A stretch of DNA of 43,925 nt from positions 1 through 43,925 of the forward strand of contig URSF01000022.1 in assembly GCA_900550445.1 (NCBI GenBank). Reading direction: 5' to 3'. Position 1 is the first letter of the stretch. Each line of letters opens with the position of its first letter. A program made the position numbers and the translations under genes. The notes beneath the pieces are model-generated. The model had not been told where the DNA came from. It ran no database searches and worked only from the letters and a program-made list of their open reading frames with translations. Positions 34,619 through 42,214 of the stretch are shown here, piece after piece. This DNA is from an uncultured Rhodospirillaceae bacterium. Lineage in GTDB: Bacteria > Pseudomonadota > Alphaproteobacteria > CAAGCB01 > CAG-977.

Positions 34619-35440
34619 TTACGCTCCGGACAGTTCTTTCGATCGTTGTTCGGCCGCTTGAACCGCCTGTGCCAGCAAAGGTTCAAATCCTTTCTGCGAA
34701 TCGGTCAAAATATCTAATGCCGCGGCGGTTGTTCCGTTCGGCGTTGTCACATTCTGACGCAGTTTAGCCGGTGTTTCATCGCTTTCCCGCATCAGCAGAG
34801 CAGAGCCGATAACCGTCGCTTTTGCCAGCTTTTCCGCCGTTTCATCGGGCAGTCCGGCAGCTTTTGCCGCATTTATCAAAGCTTCCGTTAAATAAAAAAC
34901 GTATGCCGGGCCGCTGCCGGAAACGGCTGTTACCGTATCGATCTGTTCTTCCGAATCCAGCCGGATAACTTCACCGCAGGCCTTTAAAATACGCTCCGTC
35001 AGTTGTTTTTGTTCTTCGGAAGCTTCCGCACAGGCCGTTACAGCCGTAATTCCCGCTCCGATGGCGGCAGGCGTGTTCGGCATCGCGCGGAAAACGACCG
35101 TCCGCTTTCCCAGTTTGTCTTTGAACCATTCAATGCGCCGTCCGGCGATAATGGATAAAACGGCGGCGCCTTTGTCGGTAAAAGGTTTTATATCGCCGAT
35201 TACCTGTTCGATTAAAAACGGTTTTACGGCCAGAAAAACAATGTCAGGAGAAAAATCTTTCAGTTCCGAAGCCGAAGCGGCGCAGGCGATGCCTTTCGCT
35301 TCTAAATGCGCTCTGACTGTTTCGTTCGGTTCGGCGACACGTATCTGACCGGCGGAAAATCCGTTTTTCAACAGTCCGTTTAAAACGGCTCCGCCCATTT
35401 TTCCGCAGCCGATCAGTAAAAGAGAATTTGACAGATTCAT
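34619..35440 (-). CDS. proC: Pyrroline-5-carboxylate reductase
   Basis: Last step of proline synthesis, NAD(P)H-dependent. The N-terminal LLIGCGKMGGAVLNGL nucleotide motif, RAMPNTPAAIGAG, and the C-terminal VTAVSGSGPAYVFYLTEALINAA and VTTPNGTTAAAL blocks are diagnostic. 273 residues, full-length. Read alone on the minus strand between grpE and the HldD-like gene. Confidence 0.96.
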   Translation of the reverse strand: MNLSNSLLLIGCGKMGGAVLNGLLKNGFSAGQIRVAEPNETVRAHLEAKGIACAASASELKDFSPDIVFLAVKPFLIEQVIGDIKPFTDKGAAVLSIIAGRRIEWFKDKLGKRTVVFRAMPNTPAAIGAGITAVTACAEASEEQKQLTERILKACGEVIRLDSEEQIDTVTAVSGSGPAYVFYLTEALINAAKAAGLPDETAEKLAKATVIGSALLMRESDETPAKLRQNVTTPNGTTAAALDILTDSQKGFEPLLAQAVQAAEQRSKELSGA

Positions 35441-35570
35441 AAAATGCTCCTTAATGTTCCCGAAATTTTTTTAAAATAGGACGATTCCCGCTTTTTTTAA
35501 AGAAAAACATTTGAGGAAACAGCCTGTTTTGGCATATAAAAGAAAAAGCTGAAAAAATAACGAGGGTACC

Positions 35571-36557
35571 ATGTATGTAATTACAGGCGGCGCCGGCTTT
35601 TTGGGATCAAACCTTGCGGCCGGCATAGAAGAACGGGGACTGGGGGAAATCACCGTAGTCGATCGTTTTCAGACGGACGACAGATGGCGCAATATAGCAA
35701 AGCGGTCTTTGCGCGATATTGTTTTCCCCGAAAAAATTTTTGAATATCTTGATGCGCATGCCGGCCGGATTGACGCCGTTCTGCATATCAACTATACGGG
35801 GTTCGCTCAGGAAGATAACGTTGATGCTTTGATTGATGACCGTATTCATCTGACCTGGCAGTTGTGGTCCTGGTGTTCGCATCATCAGGTGCCTTTTATT
35901 TACGATTCGACGGCCGGCGTGTACGGGGACGGATCTTTGGGATTTAAAGATGATGATTCCGCCGAAGAACTGGCCAAATTAAAGCCTTTGTCCGCCGCCG
36001 CGTGGACTAAGTTGTTTTTGGACCGCAAAATCATTGATACGATCAACCGCGGCGAAACCGTTCCGCCTCAATGGATCGGGCTGCGCTGCTTTAATTTGTA
36101 CGGACCGAACGAATATCATAATACCCGTCATCAAAGCGTTATTCCCAGAATTTATAACGCCGCAAAAAACGGCAAACTGTTTCCTTTGTTCAAATCGGAA
36201 AACCCGGCTTATAAAGACGGGGAGCAAATGCGCGATTTCATGTGGATTGAAGACACCGTCGACGTCATTTTATGGCTGATGCAGCACCCTGAAATCAGCG
36301 GCCTGTTCAATGTCGGAACGGGTCAGGCGCGGACTTATGCCGATGTTCTGCGCGCCGTTTATGCCGCGCTGGACGAAAAACCGGAAATGGACTTTATGGA
36401 TCTGCCGGCCGAAATCAAAGGGCAGTATCAATATTTTACCCAGGCCGACATTCAAAAACTCAGAACGGCGGGATATACGAAACCTTTTACTTCGCTGGAA
36501 GACGGCGTGGCAAAATATATCCGGGAGTATTTGGAATCTGCTGATCCGTACAGATAA
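35571..36557 (+). CDS. HldD-like ADP-heptose 6-epimerase homologue lacking both usual catalytic residues
   Basis: Short-chain-dehydrogenase-type sugar-nucleotide epimerase aligned end to end with HldD (ADP-glycero-manno-heptose 6-epimerase): TGGAGFLGSN at residues 5-14, LRCFNLYGPNEYH, YKDGEQMRDFMWIEDTVDVILWLM and FNVGTGQARTYADV. From memory of E. coli HldD, the acid/base pair is Tyr140 and Lys178. Here the first site reads SAAAWTK with Ala143 in place of the Tyr (Lys147 kept), and the second reads EYHNTR with Asn184 in place of the Lys. The fold and NADP site look intact, so it may be inactive, altered in chemistry, or regulatory. 328 residues, followed 12 bp later by lgt. Confidence 0.8.
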   Translation: MYVITGGAGFLGSNLAAGIEERGLGEITVVDRFQTDDRWRNIAKRSLRDIVFPEKIFEYLDAHAGRIDAVLHINYTGFAQEDNVDALIDDRIHLTWQLWSWCSHHQVPFIYDSTAGVYGDGSLGFKDDDSAEELAKLKPLSAAAWTKLFLDRKIIDTINRGETVPPQWIGLRCFNLYGPNEYHNTRHQSVIPRIYNAAKNGKLFPLFKSENPAYKDGEQMRDFMWIEDTVDVILWLMQHPEISGLFNVGTGQARTYADVLRAVYAALDEKPEMDFMDLPAEIKGQYQYFTQADIQKLRTAGYTKPFTSLEDGVAKYIREYLESADPYR

Positions 36558-36569
36558 CAGAGGTAAAAA

Positions 36570-37373
36570 ATGACTTATAAAGGGCTGCCTTTCCCCGACA
36601 TTGATCCCGTCGCCGTTCATATCGGCGGTTTTGGTTTGCGGTGGTATTCTCTGGCTTATCTGGCGGGAATTGTGCTGGCGTGGTTTCTGGCACGCAGAAT
36701 GGTCAGGCGTTATCCGAATCCGGTGACGGAAATTATGGTTGACGACGTGATATTCTGGGCGACTGTCGGGTTAATCACCGGCGGTCGGTTGGGATACGTT
36801 CTGTTTTATAATTTCAGCTATTATGCGGAAAACCCGCTGCAGATTTTTGCTTTGTGGAAAGGCGGCATGTCGTTTCACGGCGGTTTGATCGGGGTAATTA
36901 CGGCGGTGTGTCTGTATGCCCGCAGCGTCAAAGTCAGTTTTTTTCAGTTTACGGATATTTTGGCTTGCGTTGCGCCGATCGGTCTGTTTTTCGGCCGGTT
37001 GGCCAATTTTGCCAATTCGGAATTATACGGGCGCGTCACGGTTTCCGTTCCCTGGGCCGTTATTTTTCCGAACGGCGGACCTTTGCCGCGTCACCCCAGC
37101 CAGCTGTACGAAGCGGGATTTGAAGGGCTGCTGCTGTTTTGCGTTTTGTATTTTTTATGGACGTGCAGCGTATGGGTCAGAATCCGGCCGGGATTTCTTT
37201 CAGGGCTGTTTTTGTTCAGTTACGCCATTGTCCGCAGTGTTATTGAAAATTTCAGAGAGCCGGACGCGCAGATAGGGTTTTTGTTTGCCCGTGTGACGAT
37301 GGGGCAGATGCTGACTGTTCCGATGCTGATCGGTGGCGCGTGGATAATGATATGGGCTGCGAAAAAAGCTTAG
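36570..37373 (+). CDS. lgt: Phosphatidylglycerol:prolipoprotein diacylglyceryl transferase
   Basis: Inner-membrane enzyme that attaches diacylglycerol to the lipobox cysteine, required by the lipoproteins encoded in this window. About seven membrane segments, the HGGLIG motif (about residues 95-100), GRLANFANSELYGRVT signature and RHPSQLYEAGFEG. 267 residues. Ribosome-binding site AGAGG upstream. Confidence 0.97.
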   Translation: MTYKGLPFPDIDPVAVHIGGFGLRWYSLAYLAGIVLAWFLARRMVRRYPNPVTEIMVDDVIFWATVGLITGGRLGYVLFYNFSYYAENPLQIFALWKGGMSFHGGLIGVITAVCLYARSVKVSFFQFTDILACVAPIGLFFGRLANFANSELYGRVTVSVPWAVIFPNGGPLPRHPSQLYEAGFEGLLLFCVLYFLWTCSVWVRIRPGFLSGLFLFSYAIVRSVIENFREPDAQIGFLFARVTMGQMLTVPMLIGGAWIMIWAAKKA

Positions 37374-37380
37374 ACATAAT

Positions 37381-38193
37381 GTGTTTTCTCTGCTATTTCA
37401 TAAAAAGAAACAGCAAAGACTCAGGGCTTTGAGAAGTATGCCGGTTAGTTTCAAAAGACGGGGTTTTTTTAAAACAATCGTTTCATTGATCCGTATGAAA
37501 CTGATTATTCCTATGATTCGTTCTAAAAATCCGCCGGAAATTACGGCGCGCGGATCCATGGTCGGCATGGGGTGGGCGATGACGCCGCTGGTCGGCATTC
37601 AGATGTATTTGGCTTTTATGACATGGTTGGCGTGTAGGAAATTTTTCAAATGGAATTTTAATCTGCCCGTTGCAATCGCCTGGACTTGGGTTACAAACGT
37701 TTTTACCGTTCCGCCGTTTTATTACGCTTTTTACGTAACGGGAAAACTGATGATGGGCGAATTCGGCGAACGGACGACATACGCTAAATTTTACGGATTA
37801 ATCAAAACGGTTTTGAATGAAAACGGCGTGATCGAAGCTTTAAAGGCTATGAGCGCCGTTTTGATTAAAGACTGGGGTTTTGCGATGATGATCGGATCGG
37901 TGCCCTGGATTATTTTCGGCGGTTGGGGGGCGTATACCTGGACATTGTGGTATATCCGCCGCCGACAGAGGACTTTGGCACAGCGGTTGGCCAACCGTCA
38001 GAAAAAACTTGAAAAGAAAATAGAAACGACGCAAAAAAGGTTTGAGCGTAAAGTTGAAAAAGCCGAACATAAAATGGAAATTAAACAGCTGAAATTTGAA
38101 AATAAACAAAAGAAACTGGAAGAAAAGCTGGAAAAAACAATCGCGGCACAGGAAGAGGTTTTTTTGGATAAACTGCAGGACGATGTTCAATGA
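37381..38193 (+). CDS. DUF2062 membrane protein
   Basis: Family of unknown function with several membrane segments. The DUF2062 features are visible: ITARGSMVGMGWAMTPLVGIQMYLAF and the NLPVAIAWTWVTNVFTVPPFYYAFYVTG stretch. The C-terminal 70 residues are a strongly charged coiled coil, longer than I expect for the family. Start is GTG 37381, 7 bp after lgt; there is no ATG in frame nearby. Overlaps pgeF by 4 bp. Confidence 0.85.
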   Translation: MFSLLFHKKKQQRLRALRSMPVSFKRRGFFKTIVSLIRMKLIIPMIRSKNPPEITARGSMVGMGWAMTPLVGIQMYLAFMTWLACRKFFKWNFNLPVAIAWTWVTNVFTVPPFYYAFYVTGKLMMGEFGERTTYAKFYGLIKTVLNENGVIEALKAMSAVLIKDWGFAMMIGSVPWIIFGGWGAYTWTLWYIRRRQRTLAQRLANRQKKLEKKIETTQKRFERKVEKAEHKMEIKQLKFENKQKKLEEKLEKTIAAQEEVFLDKLQDDVQ

Positions 38194-38960
38194 TAAAAAC
38201 GACTCTTTGTTTTTCAGAAAATATCCGGTCCCGTTTTTTTACCCGTAAAAACGGTGTTTCAACGGGCGATTTTGCTTCTTTAAATTGTTCTGTCAAGGTT
38301 GGCGACGACCCTGCGAAGGTGCGTGAAAATATGCGCCGGGTGGCGGGTAATCTGGGTTGTACCGTAGAAAAACTGTTTGTGCTGCATCAGACACATTCGT
38401 CGATCGCCGTACCTGTAACGACGCGTGAACCGTTTGAAAAGACGCCGTACGGCGATGCTTTGGTGACAAACCGGTCTAATATCTTTTTAGGAATTAAAAC
38501 GGCGGATTGCGCTCCCGTTTTGCTGGCCGACGCACAAAACGGGGTTGTTGCCGCAGCTCATGCGGGTTGGCGCGGGGCGGTCGGCGGCATTTTGGAAAAC
38601 ACGGTGCGGGCAATGGTCGAAATGGGGGCCGAAACGGATAATATTTCCGCTTTGATCGGGCCTTGCATCGCGCCGCAGTCTTATGAAGTCGGCGAAGATA
38701 TGAAAGAATCTTTTTTGCAGGCAGATGCAAAGGCTTCTTTGTTTTTTGTTCCCGCCGGAGCGGGAAAATACAGATTTGATCTGCCCGGGTATGTTCTGGC
38801 CAGACTGGAACGTCAGGGGATCGGAGCGGCCGAATGGGTCGGCGAAGATACGTATGCTTTGGAAAAAGAATACTTTTCTTACCGCCGTTCGGCACAGAAA
38901 GGCGAAAACAGCGGACGACAGATTTCCGTGATCGGACTGCTGGACGAGGCCTTGTTTTAA
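38190..38960 (+). CDS. pgeF: Multicopper polyphenol oxidase / purine nucleoside phosphorylase-like protein (PgeF/YfiH)
   Basis: Laccase-domain protein: HQTHSSIAVPV, TADCAPVLLADA, AAAHAGWRGAVGGIL and IGPCIAPQSYEVGEDM give the Zn-site His, Cys and His residues. In E. coli the homologue edits peptidoglycan precursors; other members cleave purine nucleosides. Which applies here is unknown. 256 residues; coupled to the DUF2062 gene by ATGA. Confidence 0.93.
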   Translation: MIKTTLCFSENIRSRFFTRKNGVSTGDFASLNCSVKVGDDPAKVRENMRRVAGNLGCTVEKLFVLHQTHSSIAVPVTTREPFEKTPYGDALVTNRSNIFLGIKTADCAPVLLADAQNGVVAAAHAGWRGAVGGILENTVRAMVEMGAETDNISALIGPCIAPQSYEVGEDMKESFLQADAKASLFFVPAGAGKYRFDLPGYVLARLERQGIGAAEWVGEDTYALEKEYFSYRRSAQKGENSGRQISVIGLLDEALF

Positions 38961-38980
38961 TTACAGATAAGGGATAGAAA

Positions 38981-39913
38981 ATGAAAGTTTTTTCAGGTAA
39001 CAGCAATATTCCGTTCGCGCAGGCGGTAGCAGCTTATATGGACACGTCGTTGTCAAAATGTTCCGTGCGCCGTTTTGCTGATAATGAAATCTTTGTCGAA
39101 GTACAGGAAACTGTCCGCGGTCAGGACGTTTTTATCGTTCAGCCGACCAGTTCGCCCGTAAACGACCATTTAATGGAACTGCTGATTATGCTGGATACGT
39201 TTAAACGTTCTTCCGCCCGCCGCATTACGGCTGTCGTTCCTTATTTCGGCTATGCCCGCCAGGACAGACGTTCCGCGCCGCGTACGCCCATTTCGGCCAA
39301 ATTGGTCGCGGATCTGATTACTTCCGCCGGCGCCAGCCGCGTCGTTACGATGGATCTGCATGCCGGACAGATTCAGGGCTTCTTTAATATTCCGGTTGAT
39401 AATTTAATGGCGGCTCCGGTCATGGTAAAAGATATCATGTATCATTTCCGGGATAAAACGCCGATGATTGTTTCACCCGACGTCGGCGGCGTTGTACGCG
39501 CGCGCGGAATAGCCAAACGCCTGCATGCCGATTTGGCGATTATTGATAAACGCCGCGAACGTGCAGGCGTGTCCGAAGTAATGAACATTATCGGCGAAGT
39601 CGAAGGCCAGGACTGCATTTTGGTAGACGATATCGTCGATTCAGCCGGTACGTTGTGCAACGCGGCCGTTGCGTTAAAGAATGCCGGGGCAAATTCGGTG
39701 CATGCTTATGTCACGCACGGGGTGTTATCCGGCGAAGCGGTTAAACGCGTAACGGATTCGCCGTTAGAATCTTTGGTGATTACGGATACGATCGAACCGA
39801 CGCAGGCGGTGAAGGACGCGAAGAATATTCGTGTCGTTTCCGTTGCCGAGCTGGTCGGCGAATCGATTTTGCGCATCAGCGAAGAACGTTCGGTGACCAG
39901 TTTATTTTACTAA
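38981..39913 (+). CDS. prs: Ribose-phosphate pyrophosphokinase
   Basis: Makes PRPP from ribose 5-phosphate and ATP, for nucleotide, histidine and tryptophan synthesis. GNSNIPFAQAVAAYMD, RRITAVVPYFGYARQDRR, TMDLHAGQIQGFF, the PRPP loop CILVDDIVDSAGTLCNAA and SVAELVGESILRI are typical. 310 residues. It ends the hldD-like/lgt/DUF2062/pgeF/prs run and is followed by a terminator. Confidence 0.97.
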   Translation: MKVFSGNSNIPFAQAVAAYMDTSLSKCSVRRFADNEIFVEVQETVRGQDVFIVQPTSSPVNDHLMELLIMLDTFKRSSARRITAVVPYFGYARQDRRSAPRTPISAKLVADLITSAGASRVVTMDLHAGQIQGFFNIPVDNLMAAPVMVKDIMYHFRDKTPMIVSPDVGGVVRARGIAKRLHADLAIIDKRRERAGVSEVMNIIGEVEGQDCILVDDIVDSAGTLCNAAVALKNAGANSVHAYVTHGVLSGEAVKRVTDSPLESLVITDTIEPTQAVKDAKNIRVVSVAELVGESILRISEERSVTSLFY

Positions 39914-39930
39914 ATAAAACTTTTTAGAAG

Positions 39931-39976
39931 CCCCCCTTGCATTCTTGTTCGGTCTGCAAGGGGGGGTTATTTTTTT
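39931..39976 (+). terminator. Intrinsic terminator after prs
   Basis: CCCCCCTTGCA (39931-39941) pairs with TGCAAGGGGGG (39955-39965), an 11-bp stem followed by a T-rich tract. Confidence 0.95.
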
Positions 39977-40050
39977 CTTTTTGCGGCGGATAGTTCAATA
40001 AACAGAGCTTTTTGATTGCTCTTTTTTTTAATTTCGATAGTATACATATG

Positions 40051-40276
40051 AATCCGGTTTTACGGGTTCAGGGCGTCAGAAACCCTTTTAAACCTAGTCG
40101 TATAGCATGTAGCGACTTTAAATATTTATGCCGATTTCTGCTTAACAGGCGGATGTCGGCTGAATACGGCTATCCGCCCAATAGGTCGAGCCGTTTTAGG
40201 TTTATACGGTTTCTGAACATCCGCCTACCTGTAAAGGTAGGTTTTGTTTAACCAAAGAATAAGGATTGTTCAGAAA
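40051..40276 (+). ncRNA. Structured leader RNA, copy C (upstream of 40277 ParB-fold gene)
   Basis: Same order as copy B: AATCCG/CGGGTT (40051-40068); AGGG (40070-40073)/CCCT (40083-40086) with loop CGTCAGAAA; long-range TAAACCTA (40089-40096)/TAGGTTTA (40197-40204), different in sequence from copy B but still fully paired; GTCG/CGAC hairpin (40097-40116); GCCGA (40130-40134)/TCGGC (40156-40160); long-range AGGCGGATG (40147-40155)/CATCCGCCT (40218-40226); TTTCTGAAC (40210-40218); terminator-like CCTACCT/AGGTAGG (40224-40241) plus TTTTGTTT. GTTCAGAAA lies at 40268-40276 directly before ATG 40277. A second local partner ATCCGCC (40172-40178) competes for GGCGGAT. Confidence 0.8.
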
Positions 40277-40840
40277 ATGCACAGAGTTTTACAAAAAGTT
40301 TTTTCGTTTCATAAAACGAAAATCCGAAAAGTATATCGGATCTTGAATAAAAAAATCGTGCTTTGGAATTATCACTATATGATACGGGAAATTTACCGGT
40401 ATCAGAATTTCCAAAGACTGTCACGACGCCTGGCAGATCAGGGAATCCGCCTGCCGGCAGATGCCATCGGATTAATAGAGGAAACGGAAATTGTTAAAGT
40501 TCCTTTAAAAGATATTCGCAGAAAATGGAACGGAAAGCTGTATCCTTTGACGCAGTGTTCTCCGTTTAAATATCTGCAGACGAGAAACAAAGGCATTTAT
40601 GCCGATTACATTCAAAAACATATTGATTTGGGGGTACTGCCCGCTGATGCCGACAGAACGCCGGAACGCTTTGAAAATTTAGAAAAATCAATGAACGAAA
40701 AAGGATATAATCCGGCCTTGTGCATTGTTGTTCTGAATAAAGATAATGTCATTATTGACGGGCAGCACCGCTGCTGTATTTTGCTGTACAAATACGGCGG
40801 CGATTATAAAGTAACGGCTGTACGGGAAAAACAGCGTTAA
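40277..40840 (+). CDS. ParB/sulfiredoxin-fold domain protein of unknown function
   Basis: 187 residues: a basic helical N terminus (Lys/Arg/Tyr-rich, about 1-45), then a domain ending in NPALCIVVLNKDNVIIDGQHRCCILLYKYGG, which matches the IDGQHR core of ParB-like nuclease/sulfiredoxin-fold domains. These occur in surface-polysaccharide and phage-related genes and are not necessarily partition proteins. It lacks a helix-turn-helix, so it is not a chromosomal ParB. I start at ATG 40277; the preceding in-frame TTG lies within the leader. Preceded by structured leader copy C. Confidence 0.8.
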   Translation: MHRVLQKVFSFHKTKIRKVYRILNKKIVLWNYHYMIREIYRYQNFQRLSRRLADQGIRLPADAIGLIEETEIVKVPLKDIRRKWNGKLYPLTQCSPFKYLQTRNKGIYADYIQKHIDLGVLPADADRTPERFENLEKSMNEKGYNPALCIVVLNKDNVIIDGQHRCCILLYKYGGDYKVTAVREKQR

Positions 40841-40883
40841 AAAGATTGCTTTTGTCTTTAAAACGGTGTAAACAGACGAAAGC

Positions 40884-40943
40884 TTTCCGCATGGTGCGGA
40901 AAATAACGGTTCAGGCACCCCTGGAGGCAGAACCGTTTTGATT
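40884..40943 (+). promoter_or_regulatory. Two-hairpin leader ahead of rplY
   Basis: TTTCCGCA/TGCGGAAA (40884-40902) and AACGGTTC (40905-40912)/GAACCGTT (40930-40937), both perfect 8-bp stems, with TTTT directly after the second. The second can act as a terminator or attenuator for the upstream gene or as an L25 autoregulatory leader; either reading is inference. Confidence 0.55.
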
Positions 40944-40963
40944 TTAAAAGGATAAAATTTATT

Positions 40964-41611
40964 ATGGCTAAAACTACTTCCATTCGCGTTAATGAACGCA
41001 AAACGGCAGGTAAGGGGGCGGCTCGCGCGGAACGTCGCGCAGGTTTAATTCCCGGTGTTATTTACGGTGAAAAGAAAGAACCCGTGATGTTCTCTATTTC
41101 CGCCTTGGATCTGGACGCGCAAATGCGCCAGAAGGGTTTCTGGACGCGCCAGTTTGAAATCGAAGTCGGTAAAAACAAGTATCACGCCATCTGTCAGGAC
41201 ATTCAAACGCACCCGCTGACGGATCGTCCGATTCATATTGATTTCCTGCGCGTTTCCGAAAACGCGGAACTGCAGATTGAAGTCCCCGTCATGTACGAAA
41301 ACGAACTGGCTTGCCCGGGCTTGAAACTGGGCGGTACGCTGAACGCGATTTACCGTGCCATTGAAGTTTCCTGTAAGCCGAAAGATATTCCGGAAACGTT
41401 GTTTGTCGATCTGACCGGCTTGGAAATCGGCGACGTTGTTAAAATGTCCGACATCAAATTCCCGGCGGGCGTCAAACCTGTTGAAGACATGGATACAACG
41501 ATTGCCGCTATTGCGGCGCCGTCTTCGATGGAAGAAGCCGTTGAAGAAACGCCGGCTGCCGATACGACTGCCGCCGCGGCTCCTGCGGCTGACGCAGCGG
41601 CTAAGGCTTAA
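40964..41611 (+). CDS. rplY: 50S ribosomal protein L25 (CTC/long form)
   Basis: Binds 5S rRNA. N-terminal L25 domain with ARAERRAGLIPGVIYGEKKEPV and HPLTDRPIHIDFLRVSENAELQIEVPV, then the CTC-type C-terminal beta domain (ADLT-like FVDLTGLEIGDVVKMSDI) and an Ala/Glu/Pro-rich tail (about 185-215). 215 residues. AAAAGGA lies upstream. First gene of rplY-pth-ychF-trmL. Confidence 0.96.
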   Translation: MAKTTSIRVNERKTAGKGAARAERRAGLIPGVIYGEKKEPVMFSISALDLDAQMRQKGFWTRQFEIEVGKNKYHAICQDIQTHPLTDRPIHIDFLRVSENAELQIEVPVMYENELACPGLKLGGTLNAIYRAIEVSCKPKDIPETLFVDLTGLEIGDVVKMSDIKFPAGVKPVEDMDTTIAAIAAPSSMEEAVEETPAADTTAAAAPAADAAAKA

Positions 41612-41626
41612 TAAAGGATCAGGCCG

Positions 41627-42211
41627 ATGTTTTTGGTGGTTGGTCTTGGGAATCCGGGATCCGAATATAAAAACAGTCGGCATAATATCGGATTTATGGC
41701 GGCGGACGAATTGTTCCGCCGCTATAATTTTTCTTCCTGGCGCAAACGGTTTAACGGCGAAACAGCTGAAGGCGTTATTGACGGACAAAAGATTCTGCTG
41801 TTAAAACCGCATACTTTCATGAACAATTCGGGACGCGCCGTTTCGGCAGCGATGTCTTTTTATAAAATTCCGCCGCAAAGCGTGATTGTGCTGCACGACG
41901 ATATGGATTGCCAGATCGGGAAATTAAAAGGAAAAGTCGGCGGCGGCGCGGGCGGTCATAACGGATTGAAAAGCATTGATGAGTATTGTACGCCGGGTTA
42001 TATGCGGATCAGGATCGGCGTCGGTCGCCCGTTGCACGGAGAACAAGTCATTAATTGGATCATTGCCGATTTTCCCAAAGGAGATCTGGAAAAGATTCAT
42101 GTTTTATTGGAAGATATCGCCGAAACATTTCCTTTTGTTTTGTCGGGCGGCGTTTCCGAATTTACTTCCAGGTTGGCCGTGTATCAGCAAAAAAAATCAA
42201 AAAAGGAATAG
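41627..42211 (+). CDS. pth: Peptidyl-tRNA hydrolase
   Basis: Recycles peptidyl-tRNA dropped from ribosomes. N-terminal LVVGLGNPGSEYKNSRHNIGF with the catalytic His, LLKPHTFMNNSGRAV, VLHDDMDCQIGKLKGKVGGGAGGHNGLKS. 194 residues. 15 bp after rplY, a conserved pair. Confidence 0.97.
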   Translation: MFLVVGLGNPGSEYKNSRHNIGFMAADELFRRYNFSSWRKRFNGETAEGVIDGQKILLLKPHTFMNNSGRAVSAAMSFYKIPPQSVIVLHDDMDCQIGKLKGKVGGGAGGHNGLKSIDEYCTPGYMRIRIGVGRPLHGEQVINWIIADFPKGDLEKIHVLLEDIAETFPFVLSGGVSEFTSRLAVYQQKKSKKE

Positions 42212-42214
42212 AAA

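Noticed and set aside
40277..40840. A plasmid or prophage ParB
   Set aside because: Only the small IDGQHR fold is present; no ParA partner, helix-turn-helix, parS or phage genes nearby.
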